Source of the DNA: Chamaecrista fasciculata
Lineage: Eukaryota; Streptophyta; Magnoliopsida; Fabales; Fabaceae
Direction: 5' to 3'
DNA: 64,000 nucleotides
Assembly: GCA_003254925.1 (NCBI GenBank)
Contig: QANZ01033837.1
Coordinates: 40,500-104,499 of the forward strand
Shown: piece by piece, positions 62,939 to 64,000 of the stretch
Layout: every line of letters begins with the position of its first letter
How positions within the stretch are numbered: position 1 is the stretch's first letter
The notes under the pieces: generated by a model
Seen by the model: only the letters and a program-made list of their open reading frames with translations
What the model was told of the DNA's origin: nothing
Databases searched by the model: none
Made by a program: the position numbers and the translations under genes

Positions 62939-64000
62939 CTATTGTCTGCTCCATTCATAGTCTCCTCTGTGTCTCGAGTTGGCACTATTCACTCGCCTTG
63001 ATTCTTCTGGCTTTATGGAATTTGCAAATGCATGCCAACCTAGAAGGTATGGCATGATAAACTACATTGAAATGCAGAAAAACTACATTCAGAATAAGAA
63101 AGATATATATCAGACTGAATTCTTAAGGACAAACTTAAATTACTCAAGAAAAGACCAAAAAGTAGTTATCAACTCCAGTCAGGTTTGATTTCTACTTCTC
63201 TCAAATGGTGGTCAGTCCTTTCTGCAACTAATTCTTATCATTGAACAAAAACTGCCAGCAGATTTTGGCCCTCAAAGCTGGAGTGAGAGAAAGAGAGAGA
63301 ACCTTGAAGAAAGAGTTGAAAACAGCTGACTCTGCTTTAGTAACAGGGATCGAGATGCTCTCATCCACGTTCACAAGTTTGTTTTGAACACCTTCCAAAA
63401 CGGCATAACTAAGTCAGAAATAGAGAAAATGTTTGGCATGTAAATTTCTCCCTTTTCTGTCTGAGGGGTTGGCATATAAATGGACCATACTTTTAATTAT
63501 TACATCAAAGCTCAAGATCTTCAAAAGATAGCATCACTTAAGAAGCATTTTACAGTTCACTCACACCATCCCACTACTTACTACATCAACCCAAGTTTTT
63601 AGTGCCTGACAATACCAAGATGGCAAGGAAGAGATAAAATGATAGAGCCATGGCAAAATCTGTTAAAGAAGATGGATGATTACTTAGGTTAAAGAAGTGA
63701 CCAGAACCATCTGGAAGGGGCTCCACCTTCAAAACTTTTCTAACTTGACCTTCATCGCTGCAAAACAAGACAGTTTCTTAAATGTCTTAACACGATAAAG
63801 CACAGAAACTAATGAAATGACACTCCCAAGTCCCAATCAACAAAAGAATCCTCCCCTTCACTCCAAAACAAAATAAAATAAAATCATAGAAGTTAATGAA
63901 CAAAGACCTTAAACTTGTTAGTATGCTATCTCATCACAAATCAAAATAATTAGCACATAGAAACTACCTTTTACCCTTGGAGGGATCATGATAAAATTCA
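62939..64000 (-). CDS. WHY1: WHIRLY single-stranded DNA-binding protein, plastid WHY1/WHY3 type (3' part only)
   Basis: Four exons on the minus strand, the first cut by the window edge: 63968-64000 (partial), 63684-63757, 63303-63391, 62939-63061. They join to EFYHDPSKGKSDEGQVRKVLK, VEPLPDGSGHFFNLSVQNKL, then VNVDESISIPVTKAESAVFN, a helix ending FIMPYLLGWHAFANSIKPEE, and the tail DYEWSRQ. This is the C-terminal half of the Whirly domain plus the acidic aromatic tail that regulates DNA binding. WHIRLY tetramers bind single-stranded organellar DNA and protect plastid genome stability; WHY1 also acts in the nucleus in defence. The usual KAEFAV block here reads KAESAV. The transit peptide and KGKAAL motif lie outside the window. 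Confidence 0.92.

Overview
This is plant nuclear DNA, almost certainly from a eudicot and from a draft assembly. It is AT-rich, genes are split by short GT-AG introns, and families such as FOUR LIPS MYB, IQD, WHIRLY, PCMP-type PPR and miR395 are present. MITEs and SINEs fill the gaps. Five isolated single N bases (14486, 21338, 24374, 36022, 56264) mark contig joins, and three of them sit between near-identical flanks that look like unmerged overlaps.

Backbone genes, left to right: an R2R3-MYB of the FOUR LIPS/MYB88 type (+, 1561-6070); an ER UDP-sugar transporter of the UTR1/UTR3 type (-, 7932-10973); an RLCK-VII kinase of the APK2/PBL2-PBL3 type (+, 11775-13904); an IQD28/29-type IQ67-domain protein (-, 36858-40574); an LRR receptor-like pseudokinase (+, 47221-50544); an intronless PCMP-E PPR protein (+, 51632-53485); a group IIb WRKY factor (-, 55564-58818); and the 3' part of a WHIRLY gene cut by the window edge (-, 62939-64000). 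From memory, this order (minus the WRKY) matches two duplicated Arabidopsis blocks, At1g14350-At1g14410 and At2g02740-At2g02820.

The most striking content lies between the kinase and the IQD gene. About 20.4 kb (14050-34500) hold seven miR395 hairpins (five on -, two on +). Miniature promoters precede most of them: a TATA box and, further upstream, a motif TGAACCTRGAC that closely resembles the UPE-box of sulfur-deficiency promoters, a target of EIN3-like factors such as SLIM1/EIL3. miR395 represses ATP sulfurylases and the SULTR2;1 sulfate transporter, so this looks like a locally amplified sulfate-starvation locus inserted in an otherwise conserved block. Two tandem F-box genes lie inside it, one intact and one truncated, and a segmental duplication carries hairpins d and f.

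Mobile DNA is mostly short non-autonomous elements. Several foldback MITEs end in 9-bp target duplications (Mutator-like), there is one Stowaway-like MITE, two tRNA-derived SINEs, and fragments of LTR retroelements present only as fossils. No tRNA or rRNA gene and no CRISPR array was seen. All exon boundaries are read by eye from splice consensus and family alignment from memory.
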